DNA of 64,000 nucleotides from CBDBDZ01 sp965204215 (lineage in GTDB: Bacteria; Pseudomonadota; Gammaproteobacteria; Pseudomonadales; GM7GCV1): positions 6,981 through 70,980 of the forward strand of contig CBDBDZ010000012.1 of NCBI GenBank assembly GCA_965204215.1. The letters are read 5' to 3'. The notes beneath the pieces were generated by a model. It was not told the origin of the DNA and made no database searches. It worked only from the letters and a program-made list of their open reading frames with translations. The position numbers and the translations under genes were made by a program. Positions 9,422 to 21,728 of the stretch are shown piece after piece. Position 1 is the first letter of the stretch; each line of letters begins with the position of its first letter.

Positions 9422-10395
9422 GCGCATTTCATTTAGTTATTGAAGACGAATTTCAACGTCTGAATCAAACCATTATTGAGCAATTACATTCCAGTATTGA
9501 GTTAATTGAAACCATTGCCCATCATATTATTGATGGTGGAGGTAAACGCCTAAGGCCGTTAATGACCATCCTTAGTGCCATAACAACAGGTTATAAAGAA
9601 CAAGAACAAGGTGATAAGCATTTATTATTGGCAGCTATTATTGAGTTTATTCACACTTCCACCTTGCTACATGACGATGTAGTAGATGAATCATCCATGC
9701 GTCGCAATCGTAAAACTGCCAATGCCATTTGGGACAATAGTGCCGCCGTATTGGTAGGTGACTTTTTGTATTCAAGGGCATTTCAAATGTTGACTCAAAT
9801 TGGTAATATGCCAATTATGCGCGAGTTTGCCCACACGACGAATACCATTGCTGAAGGTGAGGTTAAGCAGTTAATTAACGCTGGCAAAATCGACTTAAAT
9901 CTTGATGATTACCTGGATATTATCAGAAAAAAAACTGCTGTATTATTTGCCTCTGCCATGCGTAGTGGCTGCTTGTTAACTCATGACGGTAATTCACCTA
10001 CTACACGCAGTTTGGGAGAGTATGGCATGGCATGCGGAATTGCTTTCCAGATACGCGACGATACTCTGGACTATATAGGTGATGAAGATGTCATCGGTAA
10101 AAATCTTGGTGATGACCTGGCCGAAGGTAAAATGACGCTCCCTTTAATTTATGCACTACAAAATGCCAGCCCAGTCCAACAAACAACTCTTACCTCAATA
10201 ATCAAAAACAAAGATATTAGTCAACTATCTACTATCAATGAAATTATTCATGCAACAAATGCCCTTCAGCTGACTGATAATGTTGCCTGTCAATATAGCG
10301 ACCAAGCCATCAATTTTTTAAAATCATTACCTGATAGCTCCTACAAACAAACCTTGGTTGATATTGCAGTGTTTGCTGTTGAGCGCAAGCATTGA
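9418..10395 (+). CDS. ispB: Octaprenyl (polyprenyl) diphosphate synthase
   Basis: Trans-prenyltransferase that makes the side chain of ubiquinone from isopentenyl diphosphate and an allylic primer. It is 325 residues, all-helical. The first Asp-rich motif is in LLHDDVVDES (about 82-91) and the second in IRDDTLDYIGD (about 217-227); GGGKRLRPL near residue 41 binds diphosphate. The start ATG overlaps the stop of the DUF1289 gene by 4 bp. It ends 14 bp before the convergent grxD stop. Chain length (C40 or other) cannot be read with certainty from the sequence. Confidence 0.95.
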   Translation: MSAFHLVIEDEFQRLNQTIIEQLHSSIELIETIAHHIIDGGGKRLRPLMTILSAITTGYKEQEQGDKHLLLAAIIEFIHTSTLLHDDVVDESSMRRNRKTANAIWDNSAAVLVGDFLYSRAFQMLTQIGNMPIMREFAHTTNTIAEGEVKQLINAGKIDLNLDDYLDIIRKKTAVLFASAMRSGCLLTHDGNSPTTRSLGEYGMACGIAFQIRDDTLDYIGDEDVIGKNLGDDLAEGKMTLPLIYALQNASPVQQTTLTSIIKNKDISQLSTINEIIHATNALQLTDNVACQYSDQAINFLKSLPDSSYKQTLVDIAVFAVERKH

Positions 10396-10409
10396 ATGAG
10401 CTTTTGCTT

Positions 10410-10736
10410 TTATTTTACCGCTTCATCAACCAGAGTTTGCAACTCACCTGCTGTTGCCATTTCCGTGACAATATCGCAGCCTCCAATTAATTCACCATTA
10501 ACCCACAATTGCGGAAAGGTTGGCCAATTGGCAATAGCTGGCAAATTAGCGCGAACTTCCGGGTTGCTAAGTACATCAACGTATGCAAAACGCTGCCCAC
10601 AACCCATTAGGGCTTGAACTGTTCGCGCTGAAAAGCCACATTGAGGCATATTAGGCGAACCTTTCATATACAACAAAATAGGGTTATCCGCGATTTGTTG
10701 TTTAATGTTGGTAACAATGTCTGGGGTCGTGGTCAT
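10410..10736 (-). CDS. grxD: Monothiol glutaredoxin (CGFS type)
   Basis: A 108-residue single-domain glutaredoxin with the CGFS active site (Cys33), preceded by YMKGSPNMPQ. The glutathione- and cluster-binding residues in NWPTFPQLW and GGCDIV are present. CGFS glutaredoxins carry and transfer [2Fe-2S] clusters rather than acting as general reductants. It lies 21 bp downstream of nadC on the same strand and ends 14 bp from the convergent ispB stop. Confidence 0.95.
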   Translation of the reverse strand: MTTTPDIVTNIKQQIADNPILLYMKGSPNMPQCGFSARTVQALMGCGQRFAYVDVLSNPEVRANLPAIANWPTFPQLWVNGELIGGCDIVTEMATAGELQTLVDEAVK

Positions 10737-10757
10737 GGCTTACTCACTAAATATCAA

Positions 10758-11600
10758 TTAAATAAACTGCATGGACAGGTCAATGGCCTTGCAATGTTTG
10801 GTTAAAGCGCCAACTGAAACATAGTCAATGCCACTGTGTTTAAGGGCTTTAATTCGCTTTTTATCAATATTGCCAGATACTTCTAATTTACACTGTGGCG
10901 CAATATTATTACGTATGGTAACGGCTTTTAATATAGCATCATTATCCAGATTATCAAGCATTATTATATCAGCACTCTGCTCTAAAGCTTCTGATAATTG
11001 TTCATAGGTTTCCACTTCTACTTCAACAGATAAATCTGGTTTATTGTTGCGTGCTGTTTTAATAGCCTTAGCAATACCGCCACAAGCAGTTATGTGGTTT
11101 TCTTTAATAAGGAAGGCATCATATAGGCCTATACGATGATTATGACATCCACCACATTTTACAGCGTATTTTTGTGCCAATCTCAGTCCAGGCAAAGTTT
11201 TACGGGTATCAAGAATTTTTAATTGAGAGCCTTTCACCCACTGCGCATAGTAATTGGCACTGGTAGCAGTGGCAGATAAGGTTTGTAGAAAGTTGAGTGC
11301 AGTGCGCTCTCCCGTTAATAAATGCCTGGCGTTACCACTTAAACTCACGAGTATTTGGTCAGTTTTAACTTTTTCTCCATCAACCACATTCCAATCTATT
11401 TTGAGATTGTTATCTAACTGCCTGAATACTTCATTAACCCATTCAGTACCGCAAATAATGGCAGGCTCTCGACTTATAACAATTGCCTTCGCATTTACCT
11501 TGTTATCAATTAAAGTTGCTGTAATATCACCACTGCCGATATCTTCAGACAACGCTTGAGTAACAGAAGTTTTAATGCAGTAAAAAAGCTCAGGACTCAT
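10758..11600 (-). CDS. nadC: Nicotinate-nucleotide pyrophosphorylase (carboxylating)
   Basis: Quinolinate phosphoribosyltransferase of de novo NAD synthesis; it converts quinolinate and PRPP to nicotinate mononucleotide. It is 280 residues. Visible motifs are SGDITA near the N-terminus, GERTALNFLQTLSATAT, DTRKTLPGLR, KCGGCHNHRIGLYD and the C-terminal EVSGNIDKKRI and DYVSVGALTK. ATG 11600 is preferred; a GTG one codon upstream (11603) is also in frame. It is followed on the same strand by grxD. It is divergent from ampD with a 67-bp spacer, the arrangement common in gammaproteobacteria. Confidence 0.95.
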   Translation of the reverse strand: MSPELFYCIKTSVTQALSEDIGSGDITATLIDNKVNAKAIVISREPAIICGTEWVNEVFRQLDNNLKIDWNVVDGEKVKTDQILVSLSGNARHLLTGERTALNFLQTLSATATSANYYAQWVKGSQLKILDTRKTLPGLRLAQKYAVKCGGCHNHRIGLYDAFLIKENHITACGGIAKAIKTARNNKPDLSVEVEVETYEQLSEALEQSADIIMLDNLDNDAILKAVTIRNNIAPQCKLEVSGNIDKKRIKALKHSGIDYVSVGALTKHCKAIDLSMQFI

Positions 11601-11667
11601 CACTATTGCATGTTTATCTAATTGAAGTGTGGCATAAATAAGACACGCATTTTACAATATCTATATT

Positions 11668-12249
11668 ATGAATAATAGTATTGCTACAGAGCTTCATCTA
11701 GATGAATTGCATTTAAACAGTCAAGGCTGGTTAGTATCGAAACAGGTTCGCCATGTTAAATCTCCTAACTATAACCTGCGTCCTTGTGAAGTTGACTTAC
11801 TTGTTATTCACTGCATATCACTTCCTGAAGGCGAATATGGTAATGGCTATATTAACAAGTTTTTTTGTAATCAATTAGATTGCTCACTACACCCAAGTTT
11901 CGCTGATATTGAACAAGCACAAGTTTCCAGCCACTTCATGATTGAGCGTACAGGGGAAATCATTCAATACATTTCTACTGATCATCGCGCGTGGCATTGC
12001 GGTATTTCCAGTTGGGATAATCGTACTAACTGCAATGATTTTTCAATAGGTATTGAATTAGAAGGTGTTGATACTAGTAGTTTTACCAATCAACAATACC
12101 GCAGCTTAATTTATTTAACACGCGCTATTTTGCGACACTATCCAACCATAAGCCATGAGCAAATTGTTGGGCATAGTGATATAGCTCCAACACGCAAAAC
12201 CGACCCAGGAACCGGTTTTGATTGGTCTTACTACAAACAAAGCCTTTAA
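11668..12249 (+). CDS. ampD: 1,6-anhydro-N-acetylmuramyl-L-alanine amidase
   Basis: Cytoplasmic zinc amidase that removes the peptide from anhydro-muropeptides during cell-wall recycling. It is 193 residues with no signal peptide. The type-2 amidase fold shows the first zinc His in LLVIHCISLP, then SSHFMIERTGEIIQYI, HRAWHCGISSWDN, and the final His/Asp in GHSDIAPTRKTDPG. This matches AmpD rather than the longer, exported AmiD. It is divergent from nadC, with a 23-bp gap to the next gene. Confidence 0.95.
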   Translation: MNNSIATELHLDELHLNSQGWLVSKQVRHVKSPNYNLRPCEVDLLVIHCISLPEGEYGNGYINKFFCNQLDCSLHPSFADIEQAQVSSHFMIERTGEIIQYISTDHRAWHCGISSWDNRTNCNDFSIGIELEGVDTSSFTNQQYRSLIYLTRAILRHYPTISHEQIVGHSDIAPTRKTDPGTGFDWSYYKQSL

Positions 12250-12272
12250 TCCTGATGATATGTAGGTAGATT

Positions 12273-12971
12273 ATGACTACTTTTGCACAACAAGCAATCG
12301 CTTTTAACCAACATCTGTCCAATATCGAACAACATGTTAAAGTACAGTTGCCTGAAAATTATGCGATTATGAACCCTTTTCAAAATGGCGAAGCCTTGGC
12401 TATCAGCAGTGACTTTTATAGAAAATTCTACAACGATTCCAAGCCAAGGCGCCTAATATTGGGCATAAACCCTGGTCGCAATGGCGCAGGGTTAACAGGT
12501 GTTGCTTTTACCGACAGCAAACAATTAGAAAAGCTAAATATTGACAGCAGAGGTATTCAAACCCATGAAACCTCCGCAGTGTTTGTTTATAAAATGATTG
12601 AGGCATTGGGTAGCGTTAAGGGTTTTTATCAGCAATTTTATTTTAATTCGCCATTGCCATTGGGATTATTAGTCACTAATACCAAAGGTAACCAGGTCAA
12701 TGCTAACTATTATGATAACAAGACATTAACGCAATCAATGTTACCGTTGATAAATCACAGTATAAAGCATTACCAAACCATGTCTTTGGATCTGACCACT
12801 GTTTACTGCTTGGGACAGGGACAAAATTTTAAATTTTTGCAACAATGGAACAATAAAAATAAAGTTTTTGGAACAATTGTTGCGTTGGCTCACCCTCGCT
12901 ATATCATGCAATATAAAACCAAATATATTGATGAGTACATCCAAATCTACCGGAAAGCGCTATTGGGTTAG
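12273..12971 (+). CDS. SMUG2-like (DUF4918) uracil-DNA glycosylase family protein
   Basis: A 232-residue protein of the uracil-DNA glycosylase superfamily. The N-terminal catalytic motif reads LILGINPGRNGAGLTGVAFT (about 62-81), equivalent to the GINPG...TGVPF motif of SMUG enzymes. A C-terminal ALAHPRYIMQY (about 210-220) stands where the HPS loop is found. The middle has FNSPLPLGL, typical of DUF4918. The expected role is excision of uracil or damaged pyrimidines. From memory this subfamily is best known from Bacteroidetes, so lateral transfer is possible. It stands 23 bp after ampD and 25 bp from the convergent gltX stop. Confidence 0.75.
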   Translation: MTTFAQQAIAFNQHLSNIEQHVKVQLPENYAIMNPFQNGEALAISSDFYRKFYNDSKPRRLILGINPGRNGAGLTGVAFTDSKQLEKLNIDSRGIQTHETSAVFVYKMIEALGSVKGFYQQFYFNSPLPLGLLVTNTKGNQVNANYYDNKTLTQSMLPLINHSIKHYQTMSLDLTTVYCLGQGQNFKFLQQWNNKNKVFGTIVALAHPRYIMQYKTKYIDEYIQIYRKALLG

Positions 12972-12996
12972 AAAAGGTTTAACTGAATATGTCATT

Positions 12997-14490
12997 TCAG
13001 GCAATGGTTTTGTAATCTTTTTCCAAGCGTTTTAATTGTTTTTTTGATACGCCTCCCAAAATGGATATTGCATGACGCAGACGTGAGCGCGATAAATCTG
13101 CACCAATAGTAGCCATTAAATCAAATAAAGGAGGAGAGACATTTGAACCGCTAATGGCTATAAATAAGGGCTTTAAAAAATCTCTCAATTTGATATTCAT
13201 TGTTTCAGACAGTGTACTTAGGCTTTGATAAAGTGCATCTCGCTGCCAGTCTTGTTGAGTATCTAATTGCCATGAACAAAACTGCAATATGGTCAACAAC
13301 TTGTCTTTTTCAATATTAAGATGTTCAAATGATTCCTTATTAATATTTGGCATACCACTAAAGAATGCTTGTGATAATGTAATAAAGTCACTTAGCTTTT
13401 CAACTCGAGGCCTAAGCAGTGGAATGATTTGGGTTAAATACTCATCATTTAAACGCCACTGTTTTAATTGTTGCAAGAAATCGGCATCTGTACCCTCTTC
13501 CCTAAGCCACAAACCATTTAACCAGTTGAGCTTATCCAAATCAAATATCGGGCTGCCTAAGGATATTCTATCCATACTAAAGACATTTACCATTTCTTGC
13601 AAACTAAATTTTTCACGCTCATCTGGCATAGAAAAACCCATGCGACCCAAATAATTAACCAAAGCTTTGGCACTGTAGCCCATATCACGATAGTAATGGA
13701 CACTGGTAGGGTTTTTACGTTTGCTTAATTTACTTTTGTCGGGATTGCGAAGTAATGGCAAATGGCATAATACTGGCATATCCCAACCGAAATAATCGTA
13801 CAACAATTTATGCTTGGGAGCGGAGCTAATCCATTCTTCACCGCGAATCACATGGCTTATTCGCATTAAATGGTCATCTACAACATTAGCTAAGTGGTAG
13901 GTCGGCATACTATCCGATTTAAAGAGAACTTGAGTATCGACTTGTTGCCAATCTATTTTAACAGGTCCACGAAGCATATCTTCAATAACACACTCACCAT
14001 CCTCTGGAACAACAAGACGAATAACAAAAGGCTGATTTTCAGATTTACGTTTTTGTATTTCTTCATCATCAAGCTGTAAATGTGAGCGCTTTAAAGCGCC
14101 ATTATAACCTTGCTCTTTTAGCGACTGACGCAATAATACTAATTCTTCTGTACTACGATAACATTTAAATGCATGGCCTGATTTAAGCAATTCTTCGGCA
14201 TAGCGTTGATAAATACCACCGCGTTCACTTTGACGATAAGGGCCGTATTCACCACCTTTATCTGGACCTTCATCCCAGTGTAAACCCAGCCATGTCAGAC
14301 TGTCTAAAATGGCTTGTTCTGACTGTAAATTAGAGCGTTGCTGGTCAGTATCTTCAATACGCAATATCAATTTCCCTGTTTCACTGGTTTTAGCAAAACA
14401 ATAATTGAACAATGCCATATAGGCGGTACCCACATGAGGGTCTCCAGTTGGTGATGGTGCAACACGAACACGAATCGGTTGATTATTCAT
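12997..14490 (-). CDS. gltX: Glutamate--tRNA ligase
   Basis: Class I aminoacyl-tRNA synthetase, 497 residues. The HIGH-equivalent motif is in RVAPSPTGDPHVGTAY near the N-terminus and the KMSKS-equivalent in DKSKLSKRKNP (about 247-257). The C-terminal anticodon-binding domain is complete. ATG 14490 is chosen because the catalytic domain begins directly after it (MNNQPIRVRVAPS); the frame extends to a TTG at 14523 that adds 11 unconserved residues. It lies downstream of the 5S rRNA on the same strand but beyond a clear terminator, so it probably has its own promoter. Confidence 0.96.
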   Translation of the reverse strand: MNNQPIRVRVAPSPTGDPHVGTAYMALFNYCFAKTSETGKLILRIEDTDQQRSNLQSEQAILDSLTWLGLHWDEGPDKGGEYGPYRQSERGGIYQRYAEELLKSGHAFKCYRSTEELVLLRQSLKEQGYNGALKRSHLQLDDEEIQKRKSENQPFVIRLVVPEDGECVIEDMLRGPVKIDWQQVDTQVLFKSDSMPTYHLANVVDDHLMRISHVIRGEEWISSAPKHKLLYDYFGWDMPVLCHLPLLRNPDKSKLSKRKNPTSVHYYRDMGYSAKALVNYLGRMGFSMPDEREKFSLQEMVNVFSMDRISLGSPIFDLDKLNWLNGLWLREEGTDADFLQQLKQWRLNDEYLTQIIPLLRPRVEKLSDFITLSQAFFSGMPNINKESFEHLNIEKDKLLTILQFCSWQLDTQQDWQRDALYQSLSTLSETMNIKLRDFLKPLFIAISGSNVSPPLFDLMATIGADLSRSRLRHAISILGGVSKKQLKRLEKDYKTIA

Positions 14491-14675
14491 TATGTTAGTT
14501 GATGACAAAGTTATTTGAGGCAATGATGTGAATTACAATGCTCTCAGATTGTAATTTCAATGGATAAATTATAACGTTATTTGACTCCTAAAATGTATTG
14601 ATTTCCCTTAACCTAAATGAATTGAGACCGTTGCATTAGTCTTTTTTAGTCTGTGTTTAAGCAGGAAAAAGCAAT

Positions 14676-14708
14676 AAAAAGCCCCAGGCAGTGAATACCT
14701 GAGGCTTT
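14676..14708 (-). terminator. Rho-independent terminator of the 23S-5S rRNA unit
   Basis: On the minus strand a stem AAGCCTCAGG / CCTGGGGCTT (one G-U pair) with a 9-nt loop is followed by TTTTTATT. It lies about 10 bp downstream of the 5S gene, which is the right place to end the rRNA transcript. Confidence 0.85.
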
Positions 14709-14718
14709 GTATTAAAAA

Positions 14719-14832
14719 CTTGACGATGACCTACTCTCACATGGGAAACCCCACACTACCATCGGCGATGCAACATTTCACTTCTGAGTTCGGGATGGGA
14801 TCAGGTGGTTCCATTGCTCTATGATCGTCAAG
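14719..14832 (-). rRNA. rrf: 5S ribosomal RNA
   Basis: About 114 nt. The terminal helix is visible as CTTGACGAT at 14719-14727 pairing with ATCGTCAAG at 14824-14832. Conserved internal blocks (antisense of ACCCCACACTACCATCGGCG and TTCACTTCTGAGTTCGG) match bacterial 5S. It follows 23S by about 136 bp with no tRNA between them. Confidence 0.95.
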
Positions 14833-14968
14833 AAACTTGGATTTTGCCCCGGTCTATTTGATAGTATCGAGACAAAAAATAGGGCGATAGACGATTGACT
14901 TTCCAGTTTTCAAGATTTTCTTAGAACTATTGAATGGTTATCAAATTAAAATCTGGTTGGAGATTATA

Positions 14969-17905
<2,937 letters not shown>

Positions 17906-18107
17906 AATCAAGCAACCAGATTTGTAACGATTCAAATAAATGTCTAAGACATTGCCTTGAAATAAAATTAAAATATTTGGTTATAAATATTTATAGTTTA
18001 ACCATTTATAAAATGTAAAAATTATAAATAGTTGGAATAATCAATCATCTATCTTTTTAAAGAACGTTGCCACTTCAGTCGTAGTGCCTGCGTGGCTAGG
18101 GGTGCGT
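17906..18107 (-). promoter_or_regulatory. 23S rRNA leader with boxA antitermination element
   Basis: Non-coding leader between the rrn-like promoter and 23S. It contains GTTCTTTAAAAAG at 18053-18065, a close match to the boxA consensus (TGCTCTTTAACA) that recruits the Nus/SuhB antitermination complex. A perfect 7-bp hairpin AATGTCT/AGACATT lies near 17941-17955. The 5' half of the 23S processing stalk follows. No 16S or tRNA sequence is present. Confidence 0.75.
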
Positions 18108-18135
18108 ATTATACAAATCAAAAAGGTAAACACAA
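18108..18135 (-). promoter_or_regulatory. rrn-like promoter driving 23S-5S
   Basis: On the minus strand there is a perfect TATAAT (18108-18113) and TTGTGT (18130-18135) with a 16-bp spacer. The GC-rich discriminator ACGCACCCC, typical of stringently controlled rrn P1 promoters, follows. Upstream, 18136-18288 is strongly AT-rich, like an UP-element region, and also holds the 3' flank of the SulP gene. The transcript would start near 18100. Confidence 0.7.
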
Positions 18136-18288
18136 GCGCAGTTATCAATTTCTATTCTTTTTATTTAAAATAATTTTTATTGCACTAAATTAACGCATAT
18201 TACACATCATAAAAAAATTATTAATTATTTTAAAATCAATAATATATATAAAATTAATTCAGATTATGATTTTAAAATAGCTGGTATT

Positions 18289-20040
18289 TTATTTTTGAAA
18301 AGGACATTCGTTAAAGATACGCTTATCACAAGTTTTGCAAATACCCTGCTCAAGCCTGGGTACAATTTCCTTAATGGCGACATTTTTTGAAAAATAGACA
18401 TTTTCCTGTCCGATGACTCTGATAACATTGAACTGTTTAAAATTGCGAGTAATCTGCCGTTGCCTTGCGGTGATATAAAGTTGACCACCTCGATTATAAC
18501 GACGTTTCGCTTCTTCAATAATTAGCTCGGCACCAGGCATATCAATTCTGTCGATACCTTTTAACAGTAATAACAAATGTTTTTGCTCCGAATTTTGCTT
18601 TTCCAATTGCCGAAACTGTCGCCTTAACTCTTCAATAGAACCAAAGTAAAGTTGACCATCTAAGCGCCCAATTCCTAATTGTGGGCACTGAGGAATATCA
18701 AAAGCCTGAGCATTGCGAAAATAACGCTCCTCTGTGCTGACATCAGGCGCAGTCATAGCTAAATAGGGTGTAAGTGAGCGTCTTAAAAAGAATGTCATCG
18801 ACACCATTATGCCAATATAAATACCAAACTCCAGACCAATAATTAGCGATGATAAAAAGGTTACAGCCATTACAGTACTGGAAGTAGGGCTGGTTTTTAA
18901 AATGTTTTTAATATGCTCAAATTCCACCAAACGCCAAGCTACCAAAATAATCACTCCTGCAATTGCTGGAATAGGTATGTAGTTAATCCATGGTCTGACA
19001 AATAATAAAATCAACAATAAAAATAGCGACGCTAAAATTGCAGAGATCGGCGTTACTGCCCCTGCACTTAAATTTGCCGCCGAACGACTAAAAGAACCAG
19101 AACCCATATAAGCAGAGAAAAATGAACTGATAAAGTTCGACAACCCCTGCCCTATAAATTCTTGATTGATATTGACTTCTTGCCCTGTTTTTAAAGCAAT
19201 ACTGCGAGCAATAGCTGTAGCTTCTAATAACCCAACCAGAGCAAGTGCCAATGCTGTTTGTGCCAGCGATTGCAAATCAGTCATATCAAATTCTGGTATT
19301 GAAAAAGCAGGAATCAGTGACTGATTAATACTGTTGCCTGATAATACGATAAATTCAACGGCATAATTACTAGCGTTTGTTATATAAGCTACGCTCACAC
19401 CAATCAGCAATGCAATTAAATAAGCAGGCAAATAGGGGAAATACTTAAATACAATAATGGAAATAGTTAATGCGATAGTTCCAATTAAAACACTTAACAC
19501 AGTAGCAATATTGGTAAACATTTCTAACAGCCCTTGTTGTTGGTAAACAGCTATAAACTGATTCAGTTCCATGCCAAAAAAACCATCAAATTGGCTATAA
19601 GCAATAATAGCGGCAGCACTGGCAGTAAATCCAACCATAACTGAAGGGGATACAAAGTTAGCCAAAACACCTAAACGCAAACTGCCCAATAATAATTGAA
19701 TTAACCCAGCCAGGCAGGTCAGACTAATAGCGGCTTTTACATATTCAGGTGATTCGGGGTTAAATTGGCTGGCTAAACTAGCAAATAACAATATCGAAAT
19801 TGCTGTGGTAGGTCCTGAAATCATCTGCCTTGAAGAACCAAAAAGAGCTGCGATAACAGGGGTAACCAAGGCGGTATAAAAACCGTATTCAATTGGCATC
19901 CCTGCAATTGCAGCAAAAGCAATAGCCTGCGGCAACACCAGTATTGCCGATGTCAGACCAGCCACAATGTCAGCAATAAAGCTGGTGCGGTTAACCGCAC
20001 CAAACCATAATAATGCAGGGAATAATCGTTGTAACACCAA
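18289..20040 (-). CDS. SulP family anion permease with STAS domain
   Basis: A 583-residue SulP/SLC26 transporter. The membrane domain (about 15-410) opens with the SulP signature region DIVAGLTSAILVLPQAIAFA and GSSRQMISGPTTAIS. A C-terminal STAS domain (about 440-555) contains LLLLKGIDRIDMPGAELI. The tail is unusual: EQGICKTCDKRIFNECPFQ holds three cysteines after the STAS domain. Family members carry sulfate, bicarbonate or dicarboxylates; the substrate cannot be read here. The frame starts at TTG 20040, with GAGG 7 bp upstream supporting it; GTG 20037 is the alternative. The rrn-like promoter begins about 150 bp downstream. Confidence 0.92.
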   Translation of the reverse strand: MVLQRLFPALLWFGAVNRTSFIADIVAGLTSAILVLPQAIAFAAIAGMPIEYGFYTALVTPVIAALFGSSRQMISGPTTAISILLFASLASQFNPESPEYVKAAISLTCLAGLIQLLLGSLRLGVLANFVSPSVMVGFTASAAAIIAYSQFDGFFGMELNQFIAVYQQQGLLEMFTNIATVLSVLIGTIALTISIIVFKYFPYLPAYLIALLIGVSVAYITNASNYAVEFIVLSGNSINQSLIPAFSIPEFDMTDLQSLAQTALALALVGLLEATAIARSIALKTGQEVNINQEFIGQGLSNFISSFFSAYMGSGSFSRSAANLSAGAVTPISAILASLFLLLILLFVRPWINYIPIPAIAGVIILVAWRLVEFEHIKNILKTSPTSSTVMAVTFLSSLIIGLEFGIYIGIMVSMTFFLRRSLTPYLAMTAPDVSTEERYFRNAQAFDIPQCPQLGIGRLDGQLYFGSIEELRRQFRQLEKQNSEQKHLLLLLKGIDRIDMPGAELIIEEAKRRYNRGGQLYITARQRQITRNFKQFNVIRVIGQENVYFSKNVAIKEIVPRLEQGICKTCDKRIFNECPFQK

Positions 20041-20073
20041 TTTAAAACCTCATCTTGCTGCCTTGATCATTTT

Positions 20074-21684
20074 TTAAAAAGGCTCTTTAATTATATCTGC
20101 CGCACGCTCTGCCACCATCATAGTTGGCGCATTTAAGTTACCGTTGGGAATGGTAGGAAATATTGAAGAGTCTACTACTCTCAAACCTTTCAAACCTCTC
20201 ACTTTGAGTTGCGAATCCACCACCGCCATATCATCTTCACCCATTTTACAGGTACAAGACGGGTGATAAGCACTTTCAACCGCACTACGAACAAAGGCAT
20301 CTATTTCCGCATCTGTTTGAATGGCATCTCCCGGTTGAATTTCGCCATTGCGATAATCATCAAATGCGCTTTGATTAATAATATCTCGAGTCAAACGCAC
20401 GCAAGCCTGGAAAGCTTCAATATCACGCTTGTCTTGTAAATAATTAAATAAAATGGAAGGTTTGTCTCGCACATTGGATGTCCGTGCTTGAACCCTACCT
20501 CGACTAAAGGGTTTATTATGCCCTACATGCACTTGAAAACCATGACCTTTAAATGCCGCCTGTCCGTCATAGCGCATGGCAGCAGGTAGGAAATGGTATT
20601 GAATATCAGGCCAGGCCACCTTGTTATTGGAGCGAATAAAAGCGCAAGACTCAAAATGATTGGTAGCTCCCAATCCCTTTTTAAAGAAAATCCAACGCGC
20701 ACCAATAATCAATTTATTAAACCAGTCTAATTTTCCATTAAGGGTAATTGGCTGCTTACATTGGAATTGAAAATAAAATTCCAGATGATCTTGTAAATTT
20801 GCCCCCACTCCTGGCAATTCATGCCGGCATTCAATACCTGCTTCTCTTAAGTTATCGGCACCCCCTATGCCTGATACCTGCAATATATGGGGCGAACCAA
20901 TTGAACCCGCAGATAAAATCACTTCTTTGGAACAAAAAGCCCATTGCGTTTTTGACCCAACGCTATATTCAATACCACATATATTTTTGCCATCAGTTTC
21001 ATCAAAAAGTAAACGCTGACAAATAGCATGGGTTATTAACGTAACATTGTTGCGTTTTAATGCCGGTTTTAAGTACACATTAGCAGTGGAGCATCTAACC
21101 CCATTTTTGACATTCATATGCATAGCACCAAAACCCTCTTGCCTCTCTCCATTATAGTCTTCTGTATACATATAACCTGCTTGTTGACCTGCTTCAATAA
21201 ACGCATTATAAAGTGGATTTTGGCGATTATTGCCATTGTTCACTGCAATAGGACCTTCGCCACCGCGATAGTCATTTGCCCCTTCCATCCAGGACTCCAG
21301 CTTCTTAAAATAAGGCAAGCAATGTTTATAACCCCAGCCTTTAGCACCTTCGGCTTCCCATTCATCAAAATCACCTGCATTACCTCTGACAAATACCATG
21401 CCATTTATAGAAGAAGAACCGCCCAACACTTTTCCTCTGGGACAATGAATTTTACGATTATCCAGAAAAGGTTCAGGTTCGCTTTCAAACTGCCAGTTGT
21501 ATTTTTGCATATTCATGGGTATTGACAAAGCCGTAGGCATTTGAATGAATATGCTGCGGTCACTTCCCCCTGTCTCCAGCAATAAGATGTTAACTGATTT
21601 ATCTTCACTAAGGCGATTTGCCAACACACAGCCAGCGCTGCCTGCACCAACGATAATATAGTCAAAAGGATTGGGTTTCTTCAT
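20074..21684 (-). CDS. GMC family FAD-dependent oxidoreductase (choline/alcohol dehydrogenase type)
   Basis: A 536-residue glucose-methanol-choline oxidoreductase. The N-terminal FAD-binding motif is IIVGAGSAGCVLANRLSE. The GMC signature 1 region is RGKVLGGSSSINGMVFVRG and signature 2 lies in LSAGSIGSPHILQVSGIG. Catalytic His residues are in ESAYHPSCTCKMG and NLNAPTMM near the C-terminus. It oxidises an alcohol to the aldehyde. Annotators would often call it BetA, but no betaine genes are nearby. A primary alcohol released by the neighbouring haloalkane dehalogenase is a plausible substrate. It follows that gene on the same strand after 147 bp containing a palindromic repeat. Confidence 0.9.
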   Translation of the reverse strand: MKKPNPFDYIIVGAGSAGCVLANRLSEDKSVNILLLETGGSDRSIFIQMPTALSIPMNMQKYNWQFESEPEPFLDNRKIHCPRGKVLGGSSSINGMVFVRGNAGDFDEWEAEGAKGWGYKHCLPYFKKLESWMEGANDYRGGEGPIAVNNGNNRQNPLYNAFIEAGQQAGYMYTEDYNGERQEGFGAMHMNVKNGVRCSTANVYLKPALKRNNVTLITHAICQRLLFDETDGKNICGIEYSVGSKTQWAFCSKEVILSAGSIGSPHILQVSGIGGADNLREAGIECRHELPGVGANLQDHLEFYFQFQCKQPITLNGKLDWFNKLIIGARWIFFKKGLGATNHFESCAFIRSNNKVAWPDIQYHFLPAAMRYDGQAAFKGHGFQVHVGHNKPFSRGRVQARTSNVRDKPSILFNYLQDKRDIEAFQACVRLTRDIINQSAFDDYRNGEIQPGDAIQTDAEIDAFVRSAVESAYHPSCTCKMGEDDMAVVDSQLKVRGLKGLRVVDSSIFPTIPNGNLNAPTMMVAERAADIIKEPF

Positions 21685-21728
21685 TTGTTAATGTTGTTAT
21701 GATATCACGCCATGTCTGTTTGAATCTA

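Noticed and set aside
14833..14968. A tRNA gene in the 23S-5S spacer
   Set aside because: No cloverleaf or CCA end can be read; the spacer holds only the 23S processing stalk arm.
17930..18100. A degraded 16S rRNA remnant before 23S
   Set aside because: No 16S conserved block (for example the anti-Shine-Dalgarno end or the 515 region) can be found on either strand.
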